Shown one piece after another: positions 10,701 to 18,477 of a stretch of 64,000 nt of DNA. The DNA comes from Branchiostoma floridae (taxonomy: Eukaryota > Chordata > Leptocardii > Amphioxiformes > Branchiostomatidae). The notes beneath the pieces were generated by a model. It saw only the letters and a program-made list of their open reading frames with translations. It had not been told where the DNA came from and ran no database searches. Both the position numbers and the translations under genes were made by a program. The stretch covers positions 3,156,968-3,220,967 of the forward strand of contig NC_049979.1 in the NCBI RefSeq assembly GCF_000003815.2, written 5' to 3'. Position 1 is the first letter of the stretch. The number at the start of each line of letters is the position of its first letter.

Positions 10701-12985
10701 ATGTCGATGTATCGAACGTTTTCGCGTCACAGGTATGACATAAATACCTTGTATTTCGCTTTGTAGATTTTATGGATTAGTGTACTTTGTATCTTGTATT
10801 GCCAGCCAAACAAATATATTGGCACTTGATTTTCTCCATTGTTACCCTTGAGCGCCTAAGTCTAAGTAAGTCACTCTTGCAGGTTCGGGGCGGACACTCC
10901 GGGAGGGCCCCCTGGAGAGTTCGCCCATCGTGAAGATGCTGACGGATCACTTCATCAGCACCTGGGTGCTCGTCGCCGAGCTGGAGGGCATCAAGAACAG
11001 CTCCTCCGTACCCAAGCACAAGGAGCTGGCCACGATGGCGTTGGGTGCTTATGTGTAAGTTAGGCCAAGAAAAAAATTCCCTGTTTCCCTACCTACCCTA
11101 GAAAAACCTGCCTATCCTGGCAGTGTAGTCACACAGCTTTCAGTTAGAATTTTAGAATTCAGCTTGCTTCCTATTGAAGTAAAAACACTGCTTGTCCTTT
11201 CTAATGAAGGATAAATGTATCTATGAAATCAAAATCAAAGTTTGACATTGAAAGACAAATGTCCTCATGCATTTCAATTTACTTTGTTCAACTGTATTGT
11301 AATATTATGTATCACTAGAGTTTTGGACTGACTAAAAAAAATTACAAGAAAAAAAAAGATAATGCATTCCGAGCCTAATCTTTTTAGGACTGAAACAGGA
11401 AACACAACATTTTTTCCTAGGCCTTACATTTGCTGCTGCTGTAAGGCCACAGCAAGTAAATTTGATGGATGGGTTTGTCTTGATATGCATAAGGGAAGAA
11501 AAAACAAGATGGGCCCAAAAAATGAACAAGTTTCGTTTTCAAAATATCTAGGCTATAAATGTAACAAGAATTGAAACAACAAAATATGGCACATGTATCA
11601 CAACCAACAAGTCTTTTATTTCCCCACTTAAGAAGTGCAAAAAGAGACAGATTGTGATAAGGTAAATATCAGATCAAGTCGAATGTTCTGACACCTTTGC
11701 CTCATACTTTCCCAGGTTCCCAGTAGAATTGATGGTGTCCCTGCCAAATGGTCCCATTTATTTTCGATATCTTATACATTGAATATCAAACGATATGATA
11801 GTTATATTATGTAGAATGATTACATTTTATGTTTTTGAGACTGTTCTGTATTTTCTGACAACTCTGCATGTTTGCCTCAATCCTTTAAGGTTCCTGGTAG
11901 AAATAATGGTGTCCCTGCCTACTGGTCTCATTTATGTACCTTCATGTATCAAACATGAAACGATATGATAGCTATATATGTAGAATGATTACATTTTATG
12001 TTTTGCAGACTGTTCTGTATTTTCTGACAACTTTGCACGTTTGCCTCATACTTTTCAGGTTCCCAGTAGAAATGATGGTCTCCCTGCCAAATGGTACCGT
12101 CGTTCACCACCTCAACGCTAACGACCTTCTGGACATGAGCTCCGGAGAGTCGTTTGACGTGGCCAGCAACATGATGCAGTGAGTAGGGACGTTGATCTGT
12201 TCAAAGATTTGTACTTTCTCAGAACTATCGTAGAGTGGAATTTGTTATCACCAAGCACAGTAAAGTATCTTCTCTGGGTAGTTTTAAAGAACGCTTGCAG
12301 ATAGTCGTACAAAAGTTAGGTGTGACGGGTCCTTCAGTGTAATGTAACCAGCTGCTGCCACACTGCGTGCCTGAGAAGCTGGTGCGTTATGCCGAACGGC
12401 GGTTATATCGGCTATATAGATATAGATCCAGATATAAAGAGGATAATGTTATGGAAAATTCCTGACACATGACACATCGTACATAACAGTACCGGTATAG
12501 AGAGCTGCCTGGTGTATTCCGTATCACTTTAGGTACCTAGCCATTGGTCAGATTGTCGAACTGTTTGAAAGTGACCCAACTTATAAGTGGGGACCGATTC
12601 TTCTGATGTCTGAGAAAACACAATCTCAAACTGGAATGTGCCAGAATTTGAGAAAATCTAATGTTCTCAAACAAAGTTGTAAGGACCAATGTCCATATTT
12701 TTGGAAATTTTCTGGACTGGTCTGTGTTTATAGTATTTCACAGTTTTCTACTTGTATGCCACAACCTTCAATGAAATACATTTTTACCATATCTTTTTAT
12801 GGGTTTGAACCTCTGTTTATTCATGAAAGCTCAAATTGGGTATTCTATTCCTTGTATGTTTGTTTGTTTGTTTGTTTATTCTTGTCTCGACATCTCTTCT
12901 CTCGCACAGGTGGATGGACCCGACGTCTGTCACCTACAGCAAGTTCCTGAAGGAGGGAATGAGGAAGGCTGGCGTGGAGGAGTAA
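4720..12985 (+). CDS. SELENON: Selenoprotein N, ten 3' coding exons (5' partial)
   Basis: SELENON is a selenium-containing ER membrane glycoprotein that acts as a redox regulator of calcium handling (SERCA) and is needed in muscle. Exons by splice sites and phase: 4720-4833, 5488-5656, 6330-6504, 7694-7845, 8788-8945, 9281-9391, 10478-10583, 10883-11054, 12059-12178, 12910-12985 (stop TAA). They join without a frame break to 450 residues, counting one in-frame UGA as Sec. Family landmarks are [63 protein letters not shown] (in two adjoining exons) and [16 protein letters not shown]. Vertebrate proteins are about 550-590 aa, so the signal-anchor and EF-hand exons are missing here; I searched 1-4719 by eye and found no EF-hand loop. 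Three introns carry ghost copies of the following exon's head. Confidence 0.96.
5371..5430. repeat. (CCAT)n microsatellite in a SELENON intron
   Basis: About 14 CCAT units with a few substitutions, ending about 55 bp before the acceptor of the exon at 5488. Confidence 0.9.
6181..6232 (+). repeat. Ghost copy of the head of SELENON exon 6330
   Basis: About 52 bp repeat the polypyrimidine tract, the acceptor TTTGCAG and the first 12 codons ([10 protein letters not shown]) of the real exon 130 bp downstream ([10 protein letters not shown]). The same phase stays open to a TAA at 6307-6309. No matching donor follows, so it is probably a relic acceptor and not a working exon. Confidence 0.85.
6863..7350. 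mobile_element. MITE with TACAGTCAAACCTGCCC termini, in a SELENON intron
   Basis: The left end TACAGTCAAACCTGCC and the right end GGCAGGTTTGACTGTA are perfect inverted repeats. The inside repeats the motif GCGACCACCTG and its variants several times. The ends are TA, which suits a TA target site. It is 488 bp with no coding capacity. Confidence 0.85.
7409..7640. mobile_element. Degenerate TIR element in a SELENON intron
   Basis: The left end AAGGTGGCCAGTGCAGCACTG is mirrored by CAGTGCCGCGCTGG...CCACCTT on the right. A related half copy (GGCACTGTTG motifs) lies at about 60130-60260. It sits just upstream of the acceptor of the exon at 7694. Confidence 0.55.
7873..7933. repeat. (AATG)n microsatellite
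   Basis: About 15 GAAT units with GGAT and AAAT variants, 28 bp after the donor of the exon ending at 7845. The same tetramer fills the spacers of the ghost-exon array at 8313-8787. Confidence 0.9.
8313..8787 (+). repeat. Three ghost copies of the head of SELENON exon 8788, with GAAT spacers
   Basis: The motif CAGACATGGA with following coding sequence occurs at 8322 (decayed), 8473, 8647 and in the real exon at 8787; the steps are 151, 174 and 140 bp. The copies at 8473 and 8647 keep an AG acceptor and up to 18 codons ([17 protein letters not shown] in the best), then run into an in-frame TGA or lose similarity where GAAT repeats begin. Each unit is therefore intron end, exon head and GAAT tract. 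Use of the 8473 copy as an exon would truncate the protein. Confidence 0.9.
10580..10582 (+). other. SELENON: In-frame UGA selenocysteine codon of SELENON
   Basis: The TGA follows codons for ...DDQSC and precedes a Gly codon split by an intron (G at 10583, GT at 10883-10884). The next residues, SGRTLRE, continue the family's conserved redox-site block. Selenoprotein N is known to carry Sec in this SCUG motif. The exon ends one base after the UGA, and three exon-exon junctions follow it. If the UGA were read as a stop, the transcript would be an obvious target for nonsense-mediated decay. Confidence 0.95.
10887..10911 (+). promoter_or_regulatory. Candidate Sec redefinition element (stem-loop after the UGA)
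   Basis: Selenoprotein N mRNAs are known to carry a stem-loop just 3' of the UGA that promotes recoding. After splicing, a stem GGGGC (10887-10891) pairs with GCCCC (10907-10911), starting about seven bases after the UGA. The loop region can form a small inner GGA/TCC pairing. Position and GC-rich composition fit the known element. The structure exists only in spliced RNA relative to the UGA, because an intron of 299 bp separates them in DNA. Folding was done by eye only. Confidence 0.55.
11380..11640. repeat. Dispersed repeat, family shared with 15980-16200 and 16390-16520
   Basis: The blocks GGCCACAGCAAGTAAATTT, ATGGATG and AACAAGATGGG, followed by TTTTCAAAATA, recur in the same order near 15990-16110. 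A diverged inverted copy lies near 16400-16520. There is no coding potential, and it is probably an old non-autonomous element. Confidence 0.5.
11700..12058 (+). repeat. Two ghost copies of the head of SELENON exon 12059
   Basis: GGTTCC plus following coding sequence recurs at 11715, 11889 and 12058/12059 (steps of about 174 and 170 bp). The first copy reads [12 protein letters not shown] and the second [12 protein letters not shown], against [12 protein letters not shown] in the real exon. Both keep AG at the acceptor and then meet stops. The spacer (ACTGTTCTGTATTTTCTGAC and neighbours) is repeated as well. Confidence 0.9.
12200..12440 (+). mobile_element. 3'-terminal fragment of a non-LTR retrotransposon
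   Basis: The sequence around CTTTCTCAGAACTATCGTAG to AGAAGCTGGTGCGTTATGCCG is matched by 52640-52870 (TTTCCTAGAACTATCACTGAG to GAAGCTGGTGCGTTGTGCCG). The translation at the start ([17 protein letters not shown]) looks like the C-terminal end of a LINE ORF2. It lies in the intron before the last SELENON exon. Confidence 0.5.
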
Positions 12986-13061
12986 TAACTTCTCCGCACG
13001 TCACTGCAGACAGCTGTCACTCAACAATACAGATCCCGTCCGCTCTCATTTCAAGACTGAA

Positions 13062-13273
13062 TACTGTAAATGCATTTAAGTTTGCGGGGATTTGATTTTG
13101 CGGTAGCAGGAAAAAGGACTTTTCGTGGTGGTTTTAAGTTCGCGGTAGCACCATGCACTGCAGTCTCTTACTGCCATGGAAAAATGTTAACGGTGGTTTT
13201 AGATTCTCGGTGAATTGGCCACCGCGAAAACCACGGACATAAATCCACCGCGAACATTTCTGCATTTACAGTA
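13062..13273 (+). mobile_element. MITE (TACTGTAAATGCA ends), copy 1, in the SELENON 3' UTR
   Basis: The inverted ends are TACTGTAAATGCA and TGCATTTACAGTA. The inside is rich in GCGGTGG and CCACCGCG motifs that can fold back. The copies at 13476-13645 (opposite orientation) and 51005-51221 (same orientation) define the family. Confidence 0.9.
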
Positions 13274-13475
13274 ACATAGCCTTAGTGCTTCCTCAATTGA
13301 TTCCACTGTATATATGGTTGATTTATGAACTTTCTCTTTGTCTTTTTATGTTGCAAGACACAACAACTTGAAAAAGAAAGGTAGCTCTACTCCCTGCTGT
13401 GCAGGAGTGTGTCTTCTATGATGATGTTGTCTTTCCAAATCTACGTACTTCTCAAAGACACCTGTCAGGGAGGAA

Positions 13476-13645
13476 TACTGTAAATGCAGAAACTTTTGCG
13501 GTGGTTTAATGTTCGCTAACATTTTTCTATGGCGGTAAGAGACTACAGTGCATGGTGCTACTGCGAATTTAGAACCACCGCGAAAAGTCCTTTTTCCCGC
13601 TACCGTTAAAATAAAATCCCCGCAAACTTAAATGCATTTACAGTA
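13476..13645 (-). mobile_element. MITE (TACTGTAAATGCA ends), copy 2, inverted
   Basis: This is the same family as 13062-13273 but in the opposite orientation and shorter (170 bp). The two copies can pair in the transcript across a spacer of about 200 nt, forming a long imperfect hairpin between the stop codon and the SECIS. Confidence 0.88.
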
Positions 13646-13965
13646 TGCTTTACTGAATACATGTCAGTAGCTTCTCAAAGAAGACCTTGCAGACGTTGCT
13701 TTTATTTTTGGGAATACTAATGAATTGTTGGTTGTTTTGTATCAAGTATGCAGTATTTTGTTTCCTCCATGATATTTTTAATGGTCATCATTTGTAGTTT
13801 GTTTTCCAAAGTACAACTTGTAGGTATTTACTGCAAGCTGTGTCTTTTCTGAACCCTTGTATGAGCCTTGCAGTACCGGGTACACTCACTAGAGGGCCCT
13901 GTTGATGTGTGCCTGGTGTGTTAATTCTTGTGCATTGTTTACTATGACCCTGTTGTACTGTTGGG

Positions 13966-14048
13966 CACCAGTCATGTCTCAGATGATGGCCCTGCCGGAA
14001 AGTGTCGCAGACACTGGGCAGAGCCGGATGGATGGAGATGTGGTGGTG
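13966..14048 (+). promoter_or_regulatory. SECIS element (form 2) of SELENON
   Basis: This RNA structure recruits SBP2 and directs Sec insertion at UGA. The 5' core ATGA is at 13983-13986 and the 3' core GGAT at 14026-14029, giving the non-Watson-Crick quartet (T13984/T14029, G13985/A14028, A13986/G14027, T13987/G14026). Helix 2 pairs GGC 13988-13990 with GCC 14023-14025 and CTGCC 13992-13996 with GGCAG 14017-14021. The unpaired AAA is at 13999-14001, 12 nt after ATGA. An apical mini-stem GTGTC 14002-14006 pairs with GACAC 14010-14014. Helix 1 below is supported by TCTC 13977-13980 with GAGA 14035-14038 and CACCA 13966-13970 with TGGTG 14044-14048. The extra apical stem makes it form 2. Confidence 0.9.
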
Positions 14049-14151
14049 TCTATACTGTACAGGTCTCTTTTTCCCACCATGCAGTTTATGTAATGACCAC
14101 TGTTACTTTGGCATTCATTGGTACATTTTATAACTCAGATGCTTAAACACT

Positions 14152-14362
14152 AGTTCACCTTATCTGTGGACTGTAACCTATATCTAAGGTTATAAAAAAC
14201 AGTGTATTTAGGGATATCAAATTGATGGACAGTGGTTTCAAATTGCAATATTTGCAAAATATTGCAGTTTGAAGCTACAGTCCGTCAACTGGATGTCCCT
14301 ATAAAATACACTGTGTTTTAAAAACAATGGATATAGGTTACCCCAAGGATATTTTATCTGTA
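14152..14362. mobile_element. Palindromic MITE, copy 1
   Basis: The left part has TTCACCTTATC...GTAACCTATATC and the right part GGATATAGGTTACCCCAAGGA, with an inner ATTGCAATATTTGCAAAATATTGCAGT palindrome region. A second copy at 14842-15060 has the same layout. Confidence 0.75.
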
Positions 14363-14841
14363 ATGTAGTAATTAATGACCTTCGTACTTAAGACAAGTCT
14401 TTGGGTCAAGGCAATTTTCATGTTTTGAATTGAGTTGCCTTAGAACACCTTAAAAGGGTGACTACAAATCTCAGTTTTGTAACTCAAGCATGTTACTTTG
14501 CTTATATCTTGTATGCATTCATGCATTTAACTTTACTGTGTTTTAACAAGGACGTTATAACGTTACAACTTCATCACTTACCAGATGCCATTGAGAAAGG
14601 TTGTTTCCATCTGGGAAAACCTAATCCTAGATAAATAATAGTTACAGAATCAGAAGTGAGCTGCTTTAGATAACCAAGATAACTTGATATGAATATTGGA
14701 AATGTTGACCAAGAATCTATTTTACCTATTGTATATAATGCTTCTAGATAGAACAAATAGCTTATATATGATATGATACTTGCCTGATATGTTCTTTGAT
14801 AGCAACCTGGTGATGTAGTTTTTGGAGATAGGTAAGTTAAA

Positions 14842-15060
14842 CAATAGTTCTCCTTTATCCATGGGTTGGCCTATATCTGTTATTTAAAAAAAAATTAAAA
14901 CAGCATTAAGGGATATTGACAGTCTACAGTGGTTTTAAATTGCAATAAATAACTATATTTTCAAGATTTTGTAGTTTGAAATCACTGTCCTTCGATATCC
15001 TTAAACACACTGTGATTTTAAAAACAGTGGATATAGGCTACCCCGCAGATAAAGGTGAAC
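14842..15060. mobile_element. Palindromic MITE, copy 2
   Basis: Its ends AGTTCTCCTTTATCC and GATAAAGGTGAACT match the copy at 14152-14362. It shares the inner block of GGGATAT, CAGTGGTTT and AATTGCAATA, and the arm GTGGATATAGGCTACCCC. Confidence 0.75.
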
Positions 15061-16737
15061 TTGTGTTTTCATACATTGTATTTAGTTAATAGTAGTAGAG
15101 AAACGAAATGAAAACACCCAAGGACCCAGCTAAGTTGTATACTTGTAATACAAATTAAGACATCAAACAACCCCCACTGCTTAAACATGTCAGAGATAGC
15201 CTGGTACTTTTTTCTTGCCATGCAATGTTATGTCTTTTTTATCTTGCCGCAACTGCCTCTGCAACTATAATCATGATTGAAATTAAACTTGGGGGCCTTA
15301 TTGAAACTGGGCAGTCAGAAAAAGTAGTAACTATAGGTAGTTGTGTCTTTATCACTTGAATTTTTTAAGAAGCACAGGATCCGAAACATTTGTGCACGTC
15401 GCATCTTATTTTCCATAGGATGCCTGTATCTGTATGTCCTCATGCAGTTGTGTTTCAAATCAGTCCTGCAGATTGTTGAAATCTAGTCAAAGGAACATCT
15501 TTCATCTGGAAGATTGTGGTACTTTTTAGCACACCAAAGTGGTATTTTCTATCGGATATGGAGTTAGACGACAGTTTTTTTTGTGTGTGAAGGGGGCGAT
15601 TATGTGGTAACGGGGTGGGGGCACAAGGGGGTGGAATTAAACTTTTTTCAACAGGTAAAAGATGGGTGAAAAAGTGCCATGTGGTGTTTCTCTTTGCTGA
15701 CACTTTTATCGTAACTTTGCTATTGCCTTTGAGAACCTGAACTTGGTTTGAGAGAATGGTGTAAATAAATTTGAATATGAAATATTGAAACATGTTGTTT
15801 CCTGTTATATTGGTGTAGTCTACATATAGGTGTAGATTTATGAGTGTAACTCCATGTGGAATTTGAATTTCTGTTTACGAAAATTATCCTCCTTGCAATA
15901 GGCTGGCTGCAAACAGGTTTCCATGCATTACTGAAACTAGACTTTCATGGCCTCGTACATTTGGCAATGTATATTTATGTTTTCGAGACATAGGCCACAG
16001 CAAGTAAATTTTATGGATGACATCCTCTGCAGACTGCAAAAATAATGAGATAGGGCGAAAAAAAACAAGATGGGTAAAAAAAAACATTAGATGGCGAGAT
16101 TTTCAAAATAGACACCATAAATATTGCAACAAGAGTTGAAGTGACAAAACAAGGTAGCACTGACAACAAACCATTCATTCCTGCATTCAAGACTTGAACT
16201 AGTGTAGCAAAAGTGACACTAGTGCAGTAGACTGGTATCTCTTATCAACATGACACTACACTCATGACTTCCATAGTGGTGCCACTTTTTCAACTATCGA
16301 GCTGGTTTCACTTCTATAACTAGTCATGGCTACCTGCTGGCTAGTGTCACCTCTACAAGTACAATCATTGGGCTAAAACACAACATACTTTCCCATTTTG
16401 GTACTTTCTCGTCATGTTCACCATCTCCAAAGAACAAAAAAAATCTTGTTTTTTTTCTGAAATCAGGCGAAAATTAATGAGCGCGCGGATGTCATCCAGA
16501 AAATTTACATGCTGTGGCCTTAGTTACACAGATGTCATCTCAAATAGCAAGGCTGTTTGGGTATTTGTCTCTCTCACACATATGCACATATTTTTATCTA
16601 TCAGACTATCTACGAACCATTAACTTTTTAACATTTCTTATTGCGAAAAGTCACATTTTTGCCGCTCGAGCATTGGCACTACGACGTGTGAAGTGACCTT
16701 TATATTACCTTCCCGCGACGTGTAGCAACATGAATAA
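15061..16737. other. No gene seen; scattered repeat remnants
   Basis: I see no coding exons. The stretch contains two remnants of the repeat at 11380-11640 (about 15980-16200 and 16390-16520, the latter inverted). The rest is AT-rich and unstructured to my eye. Confidence 0.5.
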
Positions 16738-16882
16738 AACTGACAATGGCTTCGTCAGCCCTGTCTTGTGATCATGAAGTGACCTTTATGCACGACGTGT
16801 TGCCATATGCTCAATATTAATGACCATGCAGGTGTTCTCCCCTAGGCAATAGGCAGGGCTGACGAAGCCATCATTGTCAGTT
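16738..16882. mobile_element. Small TIR element
   Basis: The left end AACTGACAATGGCTTCGTCA and the right end TGACGAAGCCATCATTGTCA(GTT) are inverted, followed inward by GCCCTG and CAGGGC. The element is 145 bp. Confidence 0.7.
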
Positions 16883-17487
16883 GTTGTTTTTTCCATCCGT
16901 GGTTGAATTTGTTTTGTCACATATACTCAGGATATACTGAGGTTGAAAATATGCAAAGTCATATCAGTTTGTAAAGCACTTAGCATATTTCCTGTCGACT
17001 TGTCTCGATTGTCTTCAACACACTGAAACACTGCAAATGAAACGTAGAGTATTACTGATTTCCATCGGTTCATCATCAATTTCATACCCATCGATTCCCA
17101 TCTATAACATTGTCCGATTTAAGTATATAAACATGTTGATAATGATTGGAAAACACACTATTTCAAAATACAAATACGGAAAGTATGTAGGAACCATAAC
17201 GTCACTTTTTGAGCAAGAGTGTGTACTAAGAAGTATTTCTTATCTCTGTAACATCTCTGTAACATTGTAAATGAAAAATAAAGTCCATGGCTACGGACCA
17301 TGGGAAGATAAAAAAAAAGAAGATTTCCATCGGTTCATCTCCAGGCAGCCTGTGGCGCTCTGTGATTATATTAATCTTAACTAAGTTAACATTCCCAATC
17401 TTTACATCTGTATAACATCCGATATAGCTGTTAATATTACAATGGTAGTAAATTTAGACGGCGGCAGGCAGTTGCTCAACGGAACTG

Positions 17488-17715
17488 CCATCGGTCTGTT
17501 GTGGAATATTCTATCCAACATTTGTTGTAACATACATACTCATTATAGCTATCAAAACCATCGGTCTGTTGTGGTATATACAAGTCAATATTTGTTGCAA
17601 AATGCTCATTATAGCTATTAAAACCATCGGTCTGTTGTAGAATATTCAAGTCAATATTTGTTGCAAAATGCTCATTATAGCTATTAAAACCATCGGTCTG
17701 TTGTAGAATATTCCA
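17488..17715. repeat. Minisatellite, about 66-bp unit, 3.5 copies
   Basis: CCATCGGTCTGTTGT recurs at 17488, 17558, 17624 and 17690. Each unit continues with AATATT, TTTGTTGCAAAATGCTC and ATTATAGCTAT. The surrounding 17058-17910 region also repeats TCCATCGGTTCATC several times. An 84-aa open frame on the minus strand is a by-product of the repeat. Confidence 0.85.
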
Positions 17716-18379
17716 TCGGTTCATCATCAATTTGATATCCCGTATATATATCTGTACATAACTATAATATTTCTAGGATACTTTAAAATGCTGTATTGTA
17801 CATATTCTATGTTTTGTTAAGTTTGTCTTTGTTACATATAGGCCAGTGAGTGCCTGAAATAAAGAAATAATAATGATATCCATCGATTCCCATCAGTTCA
17901 TTATCAACAAGTAGTTATGTCTAATTTTACATGTATGCAATAAGATTCCAAATGGTAGAATACAATGTAATAGCTTCGATTCTACGATTAGTTTAAGTGC
18001 ACTAATTGCTTGCCAATAGGATAATTCGTTTGATTACGCCATGTTTTGCCAGTTAGGCTTACAATCAAATACAGCTTCCAATTTATTTTGGACATATGGA
18101 GGTACAAAGTTCATCTTCTATGCTATTCAGTTGAAATATCAGTTTGATCTATACCTAGTACAAGGTAGATAAGTAGTGTAAAAGGATATATCTCCATGAG
18201 CCCTTGTGCAAACTTTAACCCAAGAAGCAAGGAGAGCATCTTAAACGTCTTCGTCTAACATTCTTAATCCTCCGTGTTCAAAGATTCCAATAAGAGTTTT
18301 GAGTTAAATCCTGTCTTTTTTTTCCATTCCAAATAAAATCAAATAGGTAAATAAGCAACATTGAAGGTGTGCACAAGTC

Positions 18380-18457
18380 ATGTGCTGTGGTCTCGTCATT
18401 GTGTTTGTTTTTAGGGGCCATGGGCCTGATGCAAATAAATAAATAAATAAAAACAAA
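18380..18457 (+). mobile_element. Solo 3' tail of a non-LTR retrotransposon
   Basis: GGGGCCATGGGCCTGATGC followed by AAATAAATAAATAAATAAA matches, in the opposite orientation, the 3' end of the element at 27455-30197 (GGGCCATGGGCCTGAATC then AAACAAATAAA). It is a severely 5'-truncated insertion of that family. Confidence 0.65.
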
Positions 18458-18477
18458 TTGGATGACGGGTGACAATT

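Larger units (their letters stand above)
12986..14060 (+). other. SELENON: SELENON 3' UTR
   Basis: The region between the TAA stop and the end of the SECIS must be transcribed if the Sec codon is to be read, so the 3' UTR is at least about 1.07 kb. It contains two oppositely oriented copies of a TACTGTAAATGCA-ended MITE and then the SECIS. I could not fix the polyadenylation site; the UTR could extend into the palindromic MITEs after 14150. Confidence 0.75.

Noticed and set aside
13902-14146. Two short frames over the SECIS region
   Set aside because: The region is explained by the SECIS structure in the SELENON 3' UTR; no coding similarity.
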